A stretch of DNA of 64,000 nt from Pseudomonadota bacterium (GCA_018240285.1 JAFEGA010000025.1:17341-81340), one strand, 5' to 3'. Shown: positions 18,069 through 27,540, counted from the first letter of the stretch. Notes: generated from the sequence alone by a model not told the origin. A program made the numbers and translations.

Positions 18069-19254
18069 AACGATTGGCAATTTCAGTAATGTCGGGCCAG
18101 GCATCGGCTCTTATTTTTCCTTTCCGGGCGATGGCTTCGCGCAGTGTCGCATCGCTCAGCATGCATTGCATCCCATCCGCTAGGGATGCCACGTCCGGTT
18201 TTACCAGAAACGCGCCGTCGCCCACCACTTCCGGCGCTCCGCCAACTGCGGTGCAGACCGCTGCAGTCCCGGCGGCGAGTGCTTCAAGATTGGCTAAGCC
18301 GAAAGATTCCGAAGCGGAGGCGCTGACATACAGGTCTGTGGCGCTGAGGTACAAACCGATGTCAGCGGTGACGGCGAACTGGATTTCTTTGGCCAGCCCC
18401 AGTTGCCGCGCTTTCTGTTGCAGCGCGCTGTAATCGCCTTCGCCTAGAATGACTAATTGTAAATCTTTCGTCAGCTTTAATTGAGCGCAAGCTTCGATCA
18501 GCAGCGGAAATTGCTTGACCGGGGCGATGCGGCCGACGCTCAGCACATATATCACCGAATCATCCCAACTGAGCCGGTTTCTGGCTTCTTCCCGGCTGTA
18601 GTGATTCAGCAATGGGCGCGCATGCACTACATCGTGCCAGTGATGCGGTAACGGAGAAATTGCCAGATCGCTGGCGATTTGCTGCAAGCAACTTTGCGTC
18701 GGCGCGATCACCCATGAGGCATCGAGCAGGGTGCGCGCTTCCCAGTGGCGCATGATACGCATTGTTTGTTGATGCATGTGAACGCCGTCTTCATGAATGG
18801 CTTGCGTATAACAGCCGAAACCATGTTCGGTTAATCCCCAAGCGATCCGGCAGCGCGGATGGAAGCGCAAGAAAAAGCGCAAGCCCGCTGCAATGAACGG
18901 GTCGTGGCAATGTACATGGGTATAATGTTGCGCCGCTGCAAGGTTTGCGGCGAGGCGGCCCATGTTAATGCGCTCCAACAGAACTTGGAACAGCATTGAA
19001 AAATCTTTTCGAGTGCTCACTCTTCCGAACAAGATTGAAAATAACCGCTGGAGGCGGTGCTGCCAACGTAGCGCGCGTTGTCCTAAATCGGCTTGGCAGA
19101 GATAGTCAGCTTGGATGCCGCGGTAGCGTAATTCTTCGACCAATGGCATGAGGCTGCGTCCGAGGCCGTAGCGTTGATCCGATTTGGTTTCGCGAGTCAC
19201 CATCAGGATTTTTATGGTATCGGATTGCTTTGCTGTGTCGCTTCTTCCTGACAT
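18034..19254 (-). CDS. Family 4 glycosyltransferase
   Basis: This is a GT-B fold protein. The C-terminal domain carries YVLSVGRIAPVKQFPLLI and the E-x7-E motif ESFGLANLE, the donor-site signature of GT4 retaining enzymes. I use the ATG at 19254 (MSGRSDTAKQ, 406 residues), which follows AGAGAGAAAAC; the open frame reaches 19374, but the 40 added residues are Ser/Asn/Lys-rich and do not resemble a GT-B start. It begins the minus-strand run that continues through the PIG-L and multidomain genes. The region before it is shared with a divergent methyltransferase gene. Donor and acceptor are unknown. Confidence 0.88.
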   Translation of the reverse strand: MSGRSDTAKQSDTIKILMVTRETKSDQRYGLGRSLMPLVEELRYRGIQADYLCQADLGQRALRWQHRLQRLFSILFGRVSTRKDFSMLFQVLLERINMGRLAANLAAAQHYTHVHCHDPFIAAGLRFFLRFHPRCRIAWGLTEHGFGCYTQAIHEDGVHMHQQTMRIMRHWEARTLLDASWVIAPTQSCLQQIASDLAISPLPHHWHDVVHARPLLNHYSREEARNRLSWDDSVIYVLSVGRIAPVKQFPLLIEACAQLKLTKDLQLVILGEGDYSALQQKARQLGLAKEIQFAVTADIGLYLSATDLYVSASASESFGLANLEALAAGTAAVCTAVGGAPEVVGDGAFLVKPDVASLADGMQCMLSDATLREAIARKGKIRADAWPDITEIANRYEIIYRQAATN

Positions 19255-19364
19255 TATGGTGTTTTCTCTCTTTTGTTTTATGTCATTGGAGATGATCGGG
19301 TGAGTAAGGTTTCTGAGTGTGGAAAGCGAGCTGATCATTCCATTCAAAGATTTTTTGTTGCCGT

Positions 19365-20402
19365 TTGACATCAAATTCTACAATCAGTACATTCGTCATC
19401 CTGACAGCTATTGATTTCTTCACATTTTATAAGGCTTTTCCCATTTCTTGCGGAGGTTTTAAGATTCGACCTAAAGAATATTTGACTCGTTTGGGACGCC
19501 GCTTGCTGGATAGCCTGGCGTGGCGGATCGCCGAGCGATTACGGACGAATGCGCTGTTGACTGCTGCACCCGCACAGCCAAGCGGGGCAATGATACCGCT
19601 TGATTATCCGATCCATCCGCGTGTGCGTTGGGGAAATGCTTGGGGATTGCCGGTCCATGCTGCTATAGAAGAGGTTATTTGGCGTAACGAAGGACCGATT
19701 AAAGCAAGCTTATCGACAATTGCCAGCTATCGCGATGCATTGCGCAAAATTCCCGAGCGTGCGCCGGAAGAGGCCGATACGCCGCGCTGGATTAATGGCT
19801 GGCTGCCCGGATTGGATGGCGCTGCAATCTACGCATGGGTGCGCGAATATAAGCCGGTAACTTACTGGGAAGTCGGCTCCGGCAATTCCACGCGCTTTGC
19901 CCGGCAAGCCATTGCCGATGGATGTTTGCACACCCGGATTGTATCCATCGATCCTTCGCCGCGCGCTGAGATTGACCGGTTGTGCGATGAGGTGCTGCGT
20001 GCGCCGCTGGAAGATGTTGCCGGAACTTTGCTGCAACGGATTTCACCGGGTGACGTGTGCTTCATCGATTGCTCGCACCGCGCATTTCAGAATAGCGATG
20101 TGACGGTCGCGATGCTGGAATTGTTGCCGTCTTTGCCGCCGGATGTGATCATCGGGTTTCATGATATTTTCTTGCCAGATGATTATCCGCCAGAGTGGGT
20201 TGAGCGCTATTATAACGAGCAATACCTGCTGGCCATGTTTTTACTGGGTGGTCATGCGGGCATGGAAATTGTGTTACCGGCTTGGGCGGTGAGCAGAAAA
20301 ACTGAATTTGCGGAAATGGTTGCCTCCATCTGGGATGGAGATGAGTTTGCTGAAACCGAACGTCATGGCGATGCATTCTGGTTGCGCTCCCTGACAAGAT
20401 GA
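19365..20402 (+). CDS. Class I SAM-dependent methyltransferase-like protein
   Basis: The core (about residues 160-290) has the SAM-binding strand YWEVGSGNSTRFARQAI, then RIVSIDPSPRAEID and GDVCFIDCSHR, a pattern seen in Methyltransf_24-type enzymes that act on sugars or small molecules. It is the only plus-strand gene inside the polysaccharide locus. The start is uncertain. TTG 19365 has no ribosome site and its first 33 residues look like translated leader; the best ribosome site, GGAGG at 19452-19456, sits 7 bases before an in-frame ATT at 19464. Using that rare start would clear the promoter region shared with the divergent GT4 gene and give 312 residues. Confidence 0.8.
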   Translation: MTSNSTISTFVILTAIDFFTFYKAFPISCGGFKIRPKEYLTRLGRRLLDSLAWRIAERLRTNALLTAAPAQPSGAMIPLDYPIHPRVRWGNAWGLPVHAAIEEVIWRNEGPIKASLSTIASYRDALRKIPERAPEEADTPRWINGWLPGLDGAAIYAWVREYKPVTYWEVGSGNSTRFARQAIADGCLHTRIVSIDPSPRAEIDRLCDEVLRAPLEDVAGTLLQRISPGDVCFIDCSHRAFQNSDVTVAMLELLPSLPPDVIIGFHDIFLPDDYPPEWVERYYNEQYLLAMFLLGGHAGMEIVLPAWAVSRKTEFAEMVASIWDGDEFAETERHGDAFWLRSLTR

Positions 20403-20480
20403 TCAGGCCGCTGACATTGCCTATTTATTCATGATTGGACGCATGGCAATTCACTGAGAACTTTCATCAGCAGCGAATAT

Positions 20481-22304
20481 TCACCGGAAGTCGGTATCAC
20501 CGGACATCAGCCACCAACGGTTGCGTAACGAATCAGCAGATGGCGCTGCATCCCAGATGCTGGCGGGAATACGAAAATCCGATGCTTGTTTTTTTCCGTC
20601 TGCGACAGTGAAATAAGTTGCAAAATTTTCTGTGATACGGCAAAACAGCCGGTGATGGCCATTGATACCGGCCAGCCGCCTGGCATGCATTATGAGTAGA
20701 GGAATTTCGGATAGCGGTGCGATGATATCAATGATTTCGGTGTCATGAGTATCATGGCGCAATACTAAAATACCTCGTGCCCGGCCGCCGAAGCGGTTCT
20801 TTACCAGCATTAATTGATAGCGCTGCGTGGGATGATTCAGATAGCGGTGCTGCAGATAAGGCCAATCGCGGATGCCGACCAGCGCTGAACGCAAATCTTG
20901 AGCCATTTTCCGCCAGCATTCTTCAACTACGGCAGCCATCCGGTCATCGTCTGCGCGATCAATCGGATATAACCGGGTTTTTATGCGTGGCCATTTGGAT
21001 AATGACGTCCACGAGAATTCAACCATTTGATCGATTTCTGCATATAATCCAAGGCGCTCCGCTACTTTCATTGCACGTTCGTTCGGGAAACCGAAACCCA
21101 CCAGATAAGGTTTGTTGTAACCGATGTAACGTTCCAGAAAGGTTGCCGCCATCAAGAAAAAGGGGCCTTTTCTCGTCAATGTGCCGCGTTCGTTGGCATC
21201 CACCATGACATCCCCGATTTGCACCGCATTTTGCGGTTGACCGAAAAACAGAATTCTCCGGGCAATACCGCCATAGTGGGCGATCAGTTTATTTTCCCGC
21301 CATATACCAATTTCACGGCTTGCATTTGAACCATACTTCCAGTACCAGAGCGCGGGCGTCATGTCGTGATGAAATGTGTTCTTGAATAGATCCAGCATTT
21401 CGGGCATCTGATTTTTTCCCAGCAACCGTACCCGCCACTGCGGCGGTGTTTTTTTTCTGAGATGCAGCATAGCGTAACCATAATGACCGCTCGCGTACTT
21501 TGCGCGATAAATGCGATTCGATGCGTCGAGTTGATTCAGTTGTTCGGTGCTTAGCGCCAGATCCTTGATCAGATTGTGCCGGTGCGCTTGGACGATTTTT
21601 AGCAAATAATCCAGCATGGGCGCCGCCATGGCGGATAAATCGCGGCGCTCGATCAGTTCAAAACCCAATCGCTCAGCCAGTGCAATCATATTATCGATCT
21701 GGTGGAGCTCGCCGGAGCTGGTTGCATCTTGGTGCAATGTAAATTCATCCATGATGAGTAATTGTCCCGATGGCGCCAGCAGATCCAATGCTTGATTAAA
21801 AATCACCAAGGGCTCAATGTATTGCGCCGATTCTTGCAACAAGATCACATCAAAGCTTTCCGGTTGGGCTGTAAATGCTTCCAGGGAATGGCAACTGATT
21901 GTTGTTGCGCCTAGAGAATCTTGTATATAGGCAATTTGCTGGTTATCGGGCGTGATACCTTGAACATCGTAACCGTGATGATGAAGCAAAGAGAAAGTGG
22001 TGCCCAGACCAATGCCAACTTGCAGAATGCGGCAAGGGGGCGGAGGCAGCTTTGCCAGTAGCAGATCCATGGAGAATTGCTGCGCTGCTTTCAAGCTGGT
22101 TTCGTCATCCTGAAATAATCCATAGTGCAAATAAGCGGTTTTGCCTTCCTGCAGCAGCATTGCATGCGCATATACATTGAATGGAAAAGCCAGATCCTTG
22201 AAGGGAGAGCGTGATGCTGATGACGTCCTTATGGCGGCGACGGGATCGGCTTGACGATAGTGCTGGATATTCTGTATCCGATTGTGATTAACTGATGAGG
22301 TCAT
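20481..22304 (-). CDS. Methyltransferase-GNAT fusion protein
   Basis: The 607-residue protein has two parts. Residues about 60-250 are a class I methyltransferase (RILQVGIGLGTTFSLL with the SAM glycine loop; VILLQESAQYIEPL; LLIMDEFTLH). Residues about 285-480 look like a GNAT-fold acyltransferase (MPEMLDLFKNTFHHDMTP; YGGIARRILFFG; IGDVMVDANERG; YLVGFGFPNERAMKVAERLG), and a poorly conserved C-terminus follows. It overlaps the end of the wzt gene by 17 bases, so it is translated with the exporter. Since Wzt proteins with an extra C-terminal domain recognise a terminal modification on their polysaccharide, this enzyme is a candidate for making that cap; this is inference from position only. Confidence 0.8.
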   Translation of the reverse strand: MTSSVNHNRIQNIQHYRQADPVAAIRTSSASRSPFKDLAFPFNVYAHAMLLQEGKTAYLHYGLFQDDETSLKAAQQFSMDLLLAKLPPPPCRILQVGIGLGTTFSLLHHHGYDVQGITPDNQQIAYIQDSLGATTISCHSLEAFTAQPESFDVILLQESAQYIEPLVIFNQALDLLAPSGQLLIMDEFTLHQDATSSGELHQIDNMIALAERLGFELIERRDLSAMAAPMLDYLLKIVQAHRHNLIKDLALSTEQLNQLDASNRIYRAKYASGHYGYAMLHLRKKTPPQWRVRLLGKNQMPEMLDLFKNTFHHDMTPALWYWKYGSNASREIGIWRENKLIAHYGGIARRILFFGQPQNAVQIGDVMVDANERGTLTRKGPFFLMAATFLERYIGYNKPYLVGFGFPNERAMKVAERLGLYAEIDQMVEFSWTSLSKWPRIKTRLYPIDRADDDRMAAVVEECWRKMAQDLRSALVGIRDWPYLQHRYLNHPTQRYQLMLVKNRFGGRARGILVLRHDTHDTEIIDIIAPLSEIPLLIMHARRLAGINGHHRLFCRITENFATYFTVADGKKQASDFRIPASIWDAAPSADSLRNRWWLMSGDTDFR

Positions 22305-23574
22305 CGTGAATGATCGTATCGTTTTGCCATTGGTGCGGAATTGAGAAAAATCCCTGCAAACGCCCTGTTTGCTTCACTTGTAAGCACGCAACGCCCATTG
22401 CCGAGTCGTAGAGATGCAAGCCGCGCTCACACAATAGATAGATATTAATCAGATATTCACCTTTTAACAGCGGCAGCCGGTCCAGTTTGAGGCAAACCTG
22501 GCTTGCACCAGCCGGTGTGCGCTGAGCAATAAATTGGTCTTCCCAAGTTGCGGCGCTGGTGATTGTGCGGCCGGATTTCGTTTCCAATGTCATTGCAACG
22601 GTGGGACAAGGCAGTGAAGGATCCGAAGCAAAGGCTATCCATATCATAATACTCGATTGACCGCCAGTGATCGTAGCATGTGCTGCATCGCTGCCGTCTA
22701 TCTGCAATTTTACTTTTTCCAGATGCGCACTTCCCATTGCGGATTTTGTATTGGATGTCGCGGAAACAGCCGGGTGAGGGGCGGGAGCTTCGGCTGCGGC
22801 ATCGGAGGCAGTTTTGTCCAGAAATGATTGGTAGGCGGAGACTACTTGCGCTGATTCCCCATCCAATACGATTTCGCCTTTATTAATCCAGACGGCGCGG
22901 GCGCACAAAGATTCGACTTGAAATAGCGAGTGCGAGCAAAACAATATTGTTTTGCCTGCATCGCGCATTTGCATGATGCGGCTGAAGGATTTGCGGGCGA
23001 AAGCACCGTCGCCGACAGACAGTGCTTCGTCGATTACCAAAATATCCGGATTGACATTGATTGCCACGGAGAATGCCAAGCGCACGTACATGCCGCTGGA
23101 GTAGGTTTTGACTGGCTGGTCGATAAAGTCGCGGACACCGGAGAAATCGATGATGGATTCGATGCGGTCGGCGATCTCTGCGGAACTCAGCCCCAAGATT
23201 GCCGCGCTCATATAAATATTTTCGCGCCCGGTGAATTCCGGATTGAATCCGGCGCCCAGTTCCAGTAACGCGGCGATACGGCCGTTTATCCGCACATCGC
23301 CTTGTGTGGGGGTTAGCGTGCCGCAAATCAATTGCAGTAATGTCGATTTTCCGGAACCATTTTGACCTACGATGCCAACCACTTCCCCGGGCATTATTCG
23401 TAAATTGATGTCATGCAGCGCTCTCAGTTCACGGTAATACTGCCGCGAACCTAACCAGCGATGCGGCCATAAGAACTGCTTTAAACGGTCAGAAGGGCGC
23501 TGGTAGAGCTGATAGCTTTTGCCGAGATTGAGCGCCTGAATGGCTGGTTCGGAATTCGTGGCACTAAAGGACAT
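22288..23574 (-). CDS. wzt: Wzt: polysaccharide ABC exporter ATPase with extra C-terminal domain
   Basis: The 428-residue protein has an ATPase domain at about 1-240: Walker A VGQNGSGKST, signature SSGMYVRLAFS, Walker B ILVIDEALSVGD, and switch His in LFCSHSLFQVE. A further 180 residues form a beta-rich C-terminal domain (near 265-428), the part that in O9a-type Wzt proteins binds the capped non-reducing end of the O-antigen. I choose the ATG at 23574, which follows AAAGGATTCGCCG, rather than the longer frame from 23625; it overlaps the permease gene by 11 bases. It energises export of an undecaprenyl-linked polysaccharide. Confidence 0.93.
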   Translation of the reverse strand: MSFSATNSEPAIQALNLGKSYQLYQRPSDRLKQFLWPHRWLGSRQYYRELRALHDINLRIMPGEVVGIVGQNGSGKSTLLQLICGTLTPTQGDVRINGRIAALLELGAGFNPEFTGRENIYMSAAILGLSSAEIADRIESIIDFSGVRDFIDQPVKTYSSGMYVRLAFSVAINVNPDILVIDEALSVGDGAFARKSFSRIMQMRDAGKTILFCSHSLFQVESLCARAVWINKGEIVLDGESAQVVSAYQSFLDKTASDAAAEAPAPHPAVSATSNTKSAMGSAHLEKVKLQIDGSDAAHATITGGQSSIMIWIAFASDPSLPCPTVAMTLETKSGRTITSAATWEDQFIAQRTPAGASQVCLKLDRLPLLKGEYLINIYLLCERGLHLYDSAMGVACLQVKQTGRLQGFFSIPHQWQNDTIIHDDLIS

Positions 23575-24379
23575 CGGCGAATCCTTTGCGCGTTTTTTTG
23601 AACCATGCCAAACCAGACCAAGCAATAAAAGAGGCGAACAGATAATATAGCGCCAAACTGTTCCAGTCCGGCAGCTGGCCGTAGAGAATCACGGTACGCA
23701 CCTGTTCGATAATCAGTGTCAGGGGATTAAGGAACAAATAATCTCGGATGGGCTCTGGTAACGCGGAAGCGGGGTAGAAAATCGGACTGAGGAATAGCAG
23801 CATGGTTAGGATCAAACTAATCAATTGACCAATATCGCGAACAAAAACCCCAATCGAAGCCAGTATCCAGGATAATCCCACGGTAAACAGCATGAGCGGC
23901 AGCAGAACGATGGGGAGAAAAATGATGGTCCACTCTATCGGATGTTCCATGATCAACAAAAAGGCAAATAATACCAAGAAGCTGATCCCGGCATGAAACA
24001 GCGCGGAACCGAGTGAAACCAAAGGCAAGATTTCAAGAGGAAAAATCACTTTCTTGACATAATTTACGTTGGCTAGTATCAGTCCCGGCGCGCGGGATAA
24101 GCATTCGGAAAATAAATTGAATAGAACTAATCCTGTGAACAAGAGCATGGCAAAAGCAAATTTGTCATCGTACAAATGACTGTTTTGCGGCTCCAGGCGG
24201 ACTTTAAACACTACGCCAAAAACAAATGTATAAATGAACAACATGAGAATGGGATTGATCAGTGTCCATAGCAAACCCAGAAATGAGCCTCGATATCGGG
24301 CAATGATCTCCCTTTTGATCATTTGTAAAATGAGCGGAAAGTGTTGTCTCAGGTTGGAAAGGTTGTTGAGAATAGACAA
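23564..24379 (-). CDS. wzm: Wzm: polysaccharide ABC-2 permease
   Basis: The 271-residue integral membrane protein has six hydrophobic segments near 30-60, 70-95, 110-135, 140-170, 175-200 and 235-255. The N-terminal motif MIKREIIARYRGSFLGLLW and the re-entrant RDIGQLISLILTMLLFLSPIFYPASALP are characteristic of the TagG/Wzm ABC-2 family. It pairs with the overlapping Wzt gene. It is the first gene of this minus-strand group, so its promoter should lie in the AT-rich interval 24380-24941 shared with the S-layer gene. It moves lipid-linked glycan to the periplasmic face. Confidence 0.93.
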   Translation of the reverse strand: MSILNNLSNLRQHFPLILQMIKREIIARYRGSFLGLLWTLINPILMLFIYTFVFGVVFKVRLEPQNSHLYDDKFAFAMLLFTGLVLFNLFSECLSRAPGLILANVNYVKKVIFPLEILPLVSLGSALFHAGISFLVLFAFLLIMEHPIEWTIIFLPIVLLPLMLFTVGLSWILASIGVFVRDIGQLISLILTMLLFLSPIFYPASALPEPIRDYLFLNPLTLIIEQVRTVILYGQLPDWNSLALYYLFASFIAWSGLAWFKKTRKGFADVL

Positions 24380-24941
24380 GCAGTGAGCGTGAAGTTATAG
24401 ATTTGAGTATTATCGCAAAAAAATATGCAAAGTTAACGAATGATTCGGTAAGGAAATCGTCCTGTTTTTTGCGGTTCTAAGGATTTATAATTTTAAAGCG
24501 GAAGGGATTTGAAAAAATTATAGCAACCGATATTTTGGCTTTCTTTCTAAGTATTTCTTCATTCTTAACTTTATTAAGGCTCTATTAATGATAGGAAATA
24601 ATTATTTATAAGTTGTTTTTTTTGCAAGTGAAATATTAATTCTGTGAGAAAAAACACATTTTTATCGCTTATTTTAGATTTAAAATAAGCTATGATTCTG
24701 TTAAGGTATTAAATATTTTATATTGTTGCAAATAAGCAACATTCTAAATGGAAACTTCAGTCGCATACTTGCAAAGCGGGTTTGTTTTGGGCAGAATGCG
24801 CTTTAACTTGGCTTTTGTGGTAACTTCTGGTAAAGGAATTGCTTATTGCGCAGAGGTTGCATAGAGACAAAGTGAAAAGTGAAAAACTTGCAAGTAATTT
24901 ACTTTCGTAATTATTTTTAATTTTTTATCAAGGGAGCTCCC
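24380..24941. promoter_or_regulatory. AT-rich divergent promoter region and long leader of the S-layer-like gene
   Basis: This 562-base interval between wzm (minus) and the S-layer-like gene (plus) contains no open frame of note. It is much richer in A and T than its surroundings. It holds a perfect hairpin TGTTGC-AAATAA-GCAACA at 24724-24741 and a looser pair AAAGCG (24773-24778) / CGCTTT (24799-24804). The ribosome site AGGGAG (24931-24936) is part of the self-complementary decamer GGGAGCTCCC (24932-24941), directly before the ATG. Long structured leaders stabilise S-layer mRNAs in other bacteria, so these hairpins may do so here. I cannot assign a start site or -35/-10 boxes with confidence. 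Confidence 0.5.
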
Positions 24942-27386
24942 ATGGCTATATCGAGTACAAAGCAAACTGAAATTTTGAAGATTGTTGCAGGTTTGTTCAA
25001 TGCGGCACCAGGTGGCAGCAATCTATCTGAATTGGCAAAGCAGGTTGAAGGTGGAATGACCACGAGTCAATTGGCCGATGCATTGGCTTCTATTCCATTA
25101 TTCACTAGCGGTATCTTGGCTGGTAAAGTTACGGTTGATGATCAGGTTAATGTTCTGATGAACAATTTCGGTATGACTGCTGATAGCGATGCCGCAAGCG
25201 CGGGTTCTCAAGCGAAAGCGTATTTTACTCAACAAATCACCGATGGTGTCGGTTTCGGTAAGATTGTTTTTGATGCGGTAACATTTTTGTCGGCCACCAC
25301 GGATGCTAAGTTCGCAGCGGCTCAAACACTGCTCAACAATAAGGCTTTGGTGGCTGCAGCATATTCAAGTGCGAATTCATCCAGTGATTTGAGTGTGTTG
25401 CAAAAAGTATTGAGTAATGTTAAGGGCGATGCGCCTTATACACCTGCGGATGTGACCAATGTGCTTGCCGGATCGGGATCTGATGGGTCGGGCGGTAAAA
25501 CTTTTTCACTCACTTCTGGTGCGGATCAGGCTGATACAACGGGTTCTTTCAAAAATGGAGGGCTGGTTGCTTCTGACTTCAAGTTTACTCCGGCTAATGA
25601 GACTGTAACCGCATCTGCAGGAACTTTGGCTGGTGGTGACGTTCTGGCTGATAGTACGGCGACAGATGCCGACGTGTTAAATGCTACACTTACTAGTGGT
25701 ACTGCAGTCACGCCATCCATCTCAGGTATTGAGGCCATCAATCTTGATGTTAAGACCAGCAACTCTGGCTTGGATCTCGCTTCGGTTGCCGGCGCTAAGG
25801 CGATTAACGTCAATACTAACATCGCTATTGCTGCTCAATTGACGAATGTTAATACCGCTACAGTTCCAACTATAGGGTTAAGTGGCAGCGGAGTTTTAAC
25901 CGTTGCAGCCACTACTTTGGCGGGCACTACAGCTGGTGGCAACGCTGAGTCACTTTCCGTGAAACTTAATGGAGCCAATACCTCAGGTACAGGGGTTGCG
26001 CTTCAACGCGCTGGTCTGACATTGGATACGGCTGTTGCCGGTGCGCTCGAAACCTTGAATCTGGAAAGTGCTGGTTCCGCTAAAAATACTTTGGTATTGA
26101 GTGCTGCAGATACCACTTCTGATGCTGATGTTGTTGCGCCAACTGGCATCAGCAAGACCGTCGTGACAGGTGGAACCGATTTGGATTTGTTGGTTGCAAA
26201 TGTTTTGATCACCGGTCAAACGTTGGATGCTTCAACTCATACTGGTTCATTGAATCTTTTTATCGACCGGAATGGTGCCGCGACGGCTGCTAGCAATCTC
26301 ACCAACGTTAAAGGCGTAGATACCTACACCTTCCGTGACAGCGCAGCTGGTGGCGATGCAATGGTGGCTTCAGGCTTGGTTGATGGTACTAATGTGGTAT
26401 TAACCTACAGTACTACTGGCGCCAGCAGTTTGGCGATCAAAGGAGCGGCTTCCAGCACCTCCAATGTGCTGAACCTCACGTTGGATAATGCTGTCGATGC
26501 TACCGATGTCGCAGTAGCCACTAGTTTAACTATCAATGATGTTGAAACCGTTAATATCAAATCTGAGGGTGGCACGACCGCAGGGAATTCCATTGCTGGT
26601 TTGACTGTCGATACAGACTCCAAGGTGACAGTTGATGGTGCAACTAAGCTGGACTTGCAATTGGCTGCTACTTCTGCGGTTGCTTCTGTGCAAGTTCAGG
26701 GTTCCGGTAATCACAAGGTTGACTTTGCTGCGGCTGTTACTTACGCTGACGGTAAGAACCTGACAATTGACGGTAATACAGCGACCGGTAAGCTTACTCT
26801 TGATGGCGGTGATTTTACAGGCACGGCTGGGACTAAAAAAGAAACTCTGACTATCAACGGTGGTAGCAATGACGATACTATTACAGGGACAACCGATGCT
26901 AATTCGTACAACGTCATTGATGCCAGTGGCGGTAAGGATACGGTTAATGTTCTAGGTGCGGCGGCTAAAAGCACAGTGTCATTGGGAGACGGTGTGGATA
27001 CACTGAATTTAGCAGCTGCAACTGCTAATCTCTTTGTTACCGATTTCGCTCTGGGCGCATCTGGCGATAAGTTGTCTGTAGACACGGTAGCTGCGATGAC
27101 ATTTGGTGGTGTGGGTGCAGCTTCGGCAAATAATCAATTGGTGATTGCCAATGCTTCTGTTGCAAATGATGCTGCAGCAGCAGCACTTGTTAGTGGTACG
27201 GCTACTGCCGAGGCTGCGGTTATCGTTATCAATGATGCTACCGGTTTTGCTGAATTGTGGTATGATGCAGATGGTACCGCAGGCGGCGAAGTTAAGTTAG
27301 CTACTTTCGAAAACATTACCACCGTGGGCGTTCTGACCGACACTACTTCTGGTTTCGTTGCTGATAACTTCGGTACTTGGGGATAA
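24942..27386 (+). CDS. S-layer/RTX-like secreted surface protein
   Basis: This 814-residue protein has no signal peptide and no cysteine, and is rich in Ala, Thr, Val, Gly, Ser and Asp, as expected of S-layer and type I-secreted proteins. Residues 1-175 are predicted helical (TEILKIVAGLFNAAPGG; NVLMNNFGM). Residues 185-630 are Thr/Ala/Gly/Asp-rich beta repeats (INLDVKTSNSGLDL; ETLNLESAGSAKNTLVL). Residues about 635-700 carry degenerate RTX-like Ca-binding repeats (NGGSNDDTITGT; ASGGKDTVNVLG; LGDGVDTLNL), then TDFALGASGDKL. The C-terminus (VIVINDATGFAELWYDADG; FENITTVGV) resembles type I export signals. By analogy with Caulobacter RsaA, the helical N-terminus could bind surface polysaccharide. 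The ribosome site AGGGAG lies 5 bases before the ATG and a terminator follows. The likely exporter is encoded at 5793-10356. Confidence 0.85.
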   Translation: MAISSTKQTEILKIVAGLFNAAPGGSNLSELAKQVEGGMTTSQLADALASIPLFTSGILAGKVTVDDQVNVLMNNFGMTADSDAASAGSQAKAYFTQQITDGVGFGKIVFDAVTFLSATTDAKFAAAQTLLNNKALVAAAYSSANSSSDLSVLQKVLSNVKGDAPYTPADVTNVLAGSGSDGSGGKTFSLTSGADQADTTGSFKNGGLVASDFKFTPANETVTASAGTLAGGDVLADSTATDADVLNATLTSGTAVTPSISGIEAINLDVKTSNSGLDLASVAGAKAINVNTNIAIAAQLTNVNTATVPTIGLSGSGVLTVAATTLAGTTAGGNAESLSVKLNGANTSGTGVALQRAGLTLDTAVAGALETLNLESAGSAKNTLVLSAADTTSDADVVAPTGISKTVVTGGTDLDLLVANVLITGQTLDASTHTGSLNLFIDRNGAATAASNLTNVKGVDTYTFRDSAAGGDAMVASGLVDGTNVVLTYSTTGASSLAIKGAASSTSNVLNLTLDNAVDATDVAVATSLTINDVETVNIKSEGGTTAGNSIAGLTVDTDSKVTVDGATKLDLQLAATSAVASVQVQGSGNHKVDFAAAVTYADGKNLTIDGNTATGKLTLDGGDFTGTAGTKKETLTINGGSNDDTITGTTDANSYNVIDASGGKDTVNVLGAAAKSTVSLGDGVDTLNLAAATANLFVTDFALGASGDKLSVDTVAAMTFGGVGAASANNQLVIANASVANDAAAAALVSGTATAEAAVIVINDATGFAELWYDADGTAGGEVKLATFENITTVGVLTDTTSGFVADNFGTWG

Positions 27387-27442
27387 TAATGGTCGAGAAA
27401 AAAGTATCTGCTTTTTAGTAGATACTTGTAATAGTTAAAGCT

Positions 27443-27487
27443 AAAGAAGCGTTTTTTCCTCATTGGGAAACAAACGCTTCTTTATTC
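27443..27487 (+). terminator. Rho-independent terminator of the S-layer-like gene
   Basis: A 12-base perfect inverted repeat (AAAGAAGCGTTT at 27443-27454, AAACGCTTCTTT at 27472-27483) with a 17-base loop, ending in a T-rich run, 57 bases after the stop codon. Confidence 0.85.
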
Positions 27488-27540
27488 ATTGCGCTAAATT
27501 TTGCCAAAATAGCTCTTTCAGCAATTTCAATCTCTGTGGG

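Noticed and set aside
18034..18104. Longer starts for the PIG-L and GT4 genes
   Set aside because: The extra N-terminal residues do not resemble the families; shorter starts with conserved beginnings were preferred.
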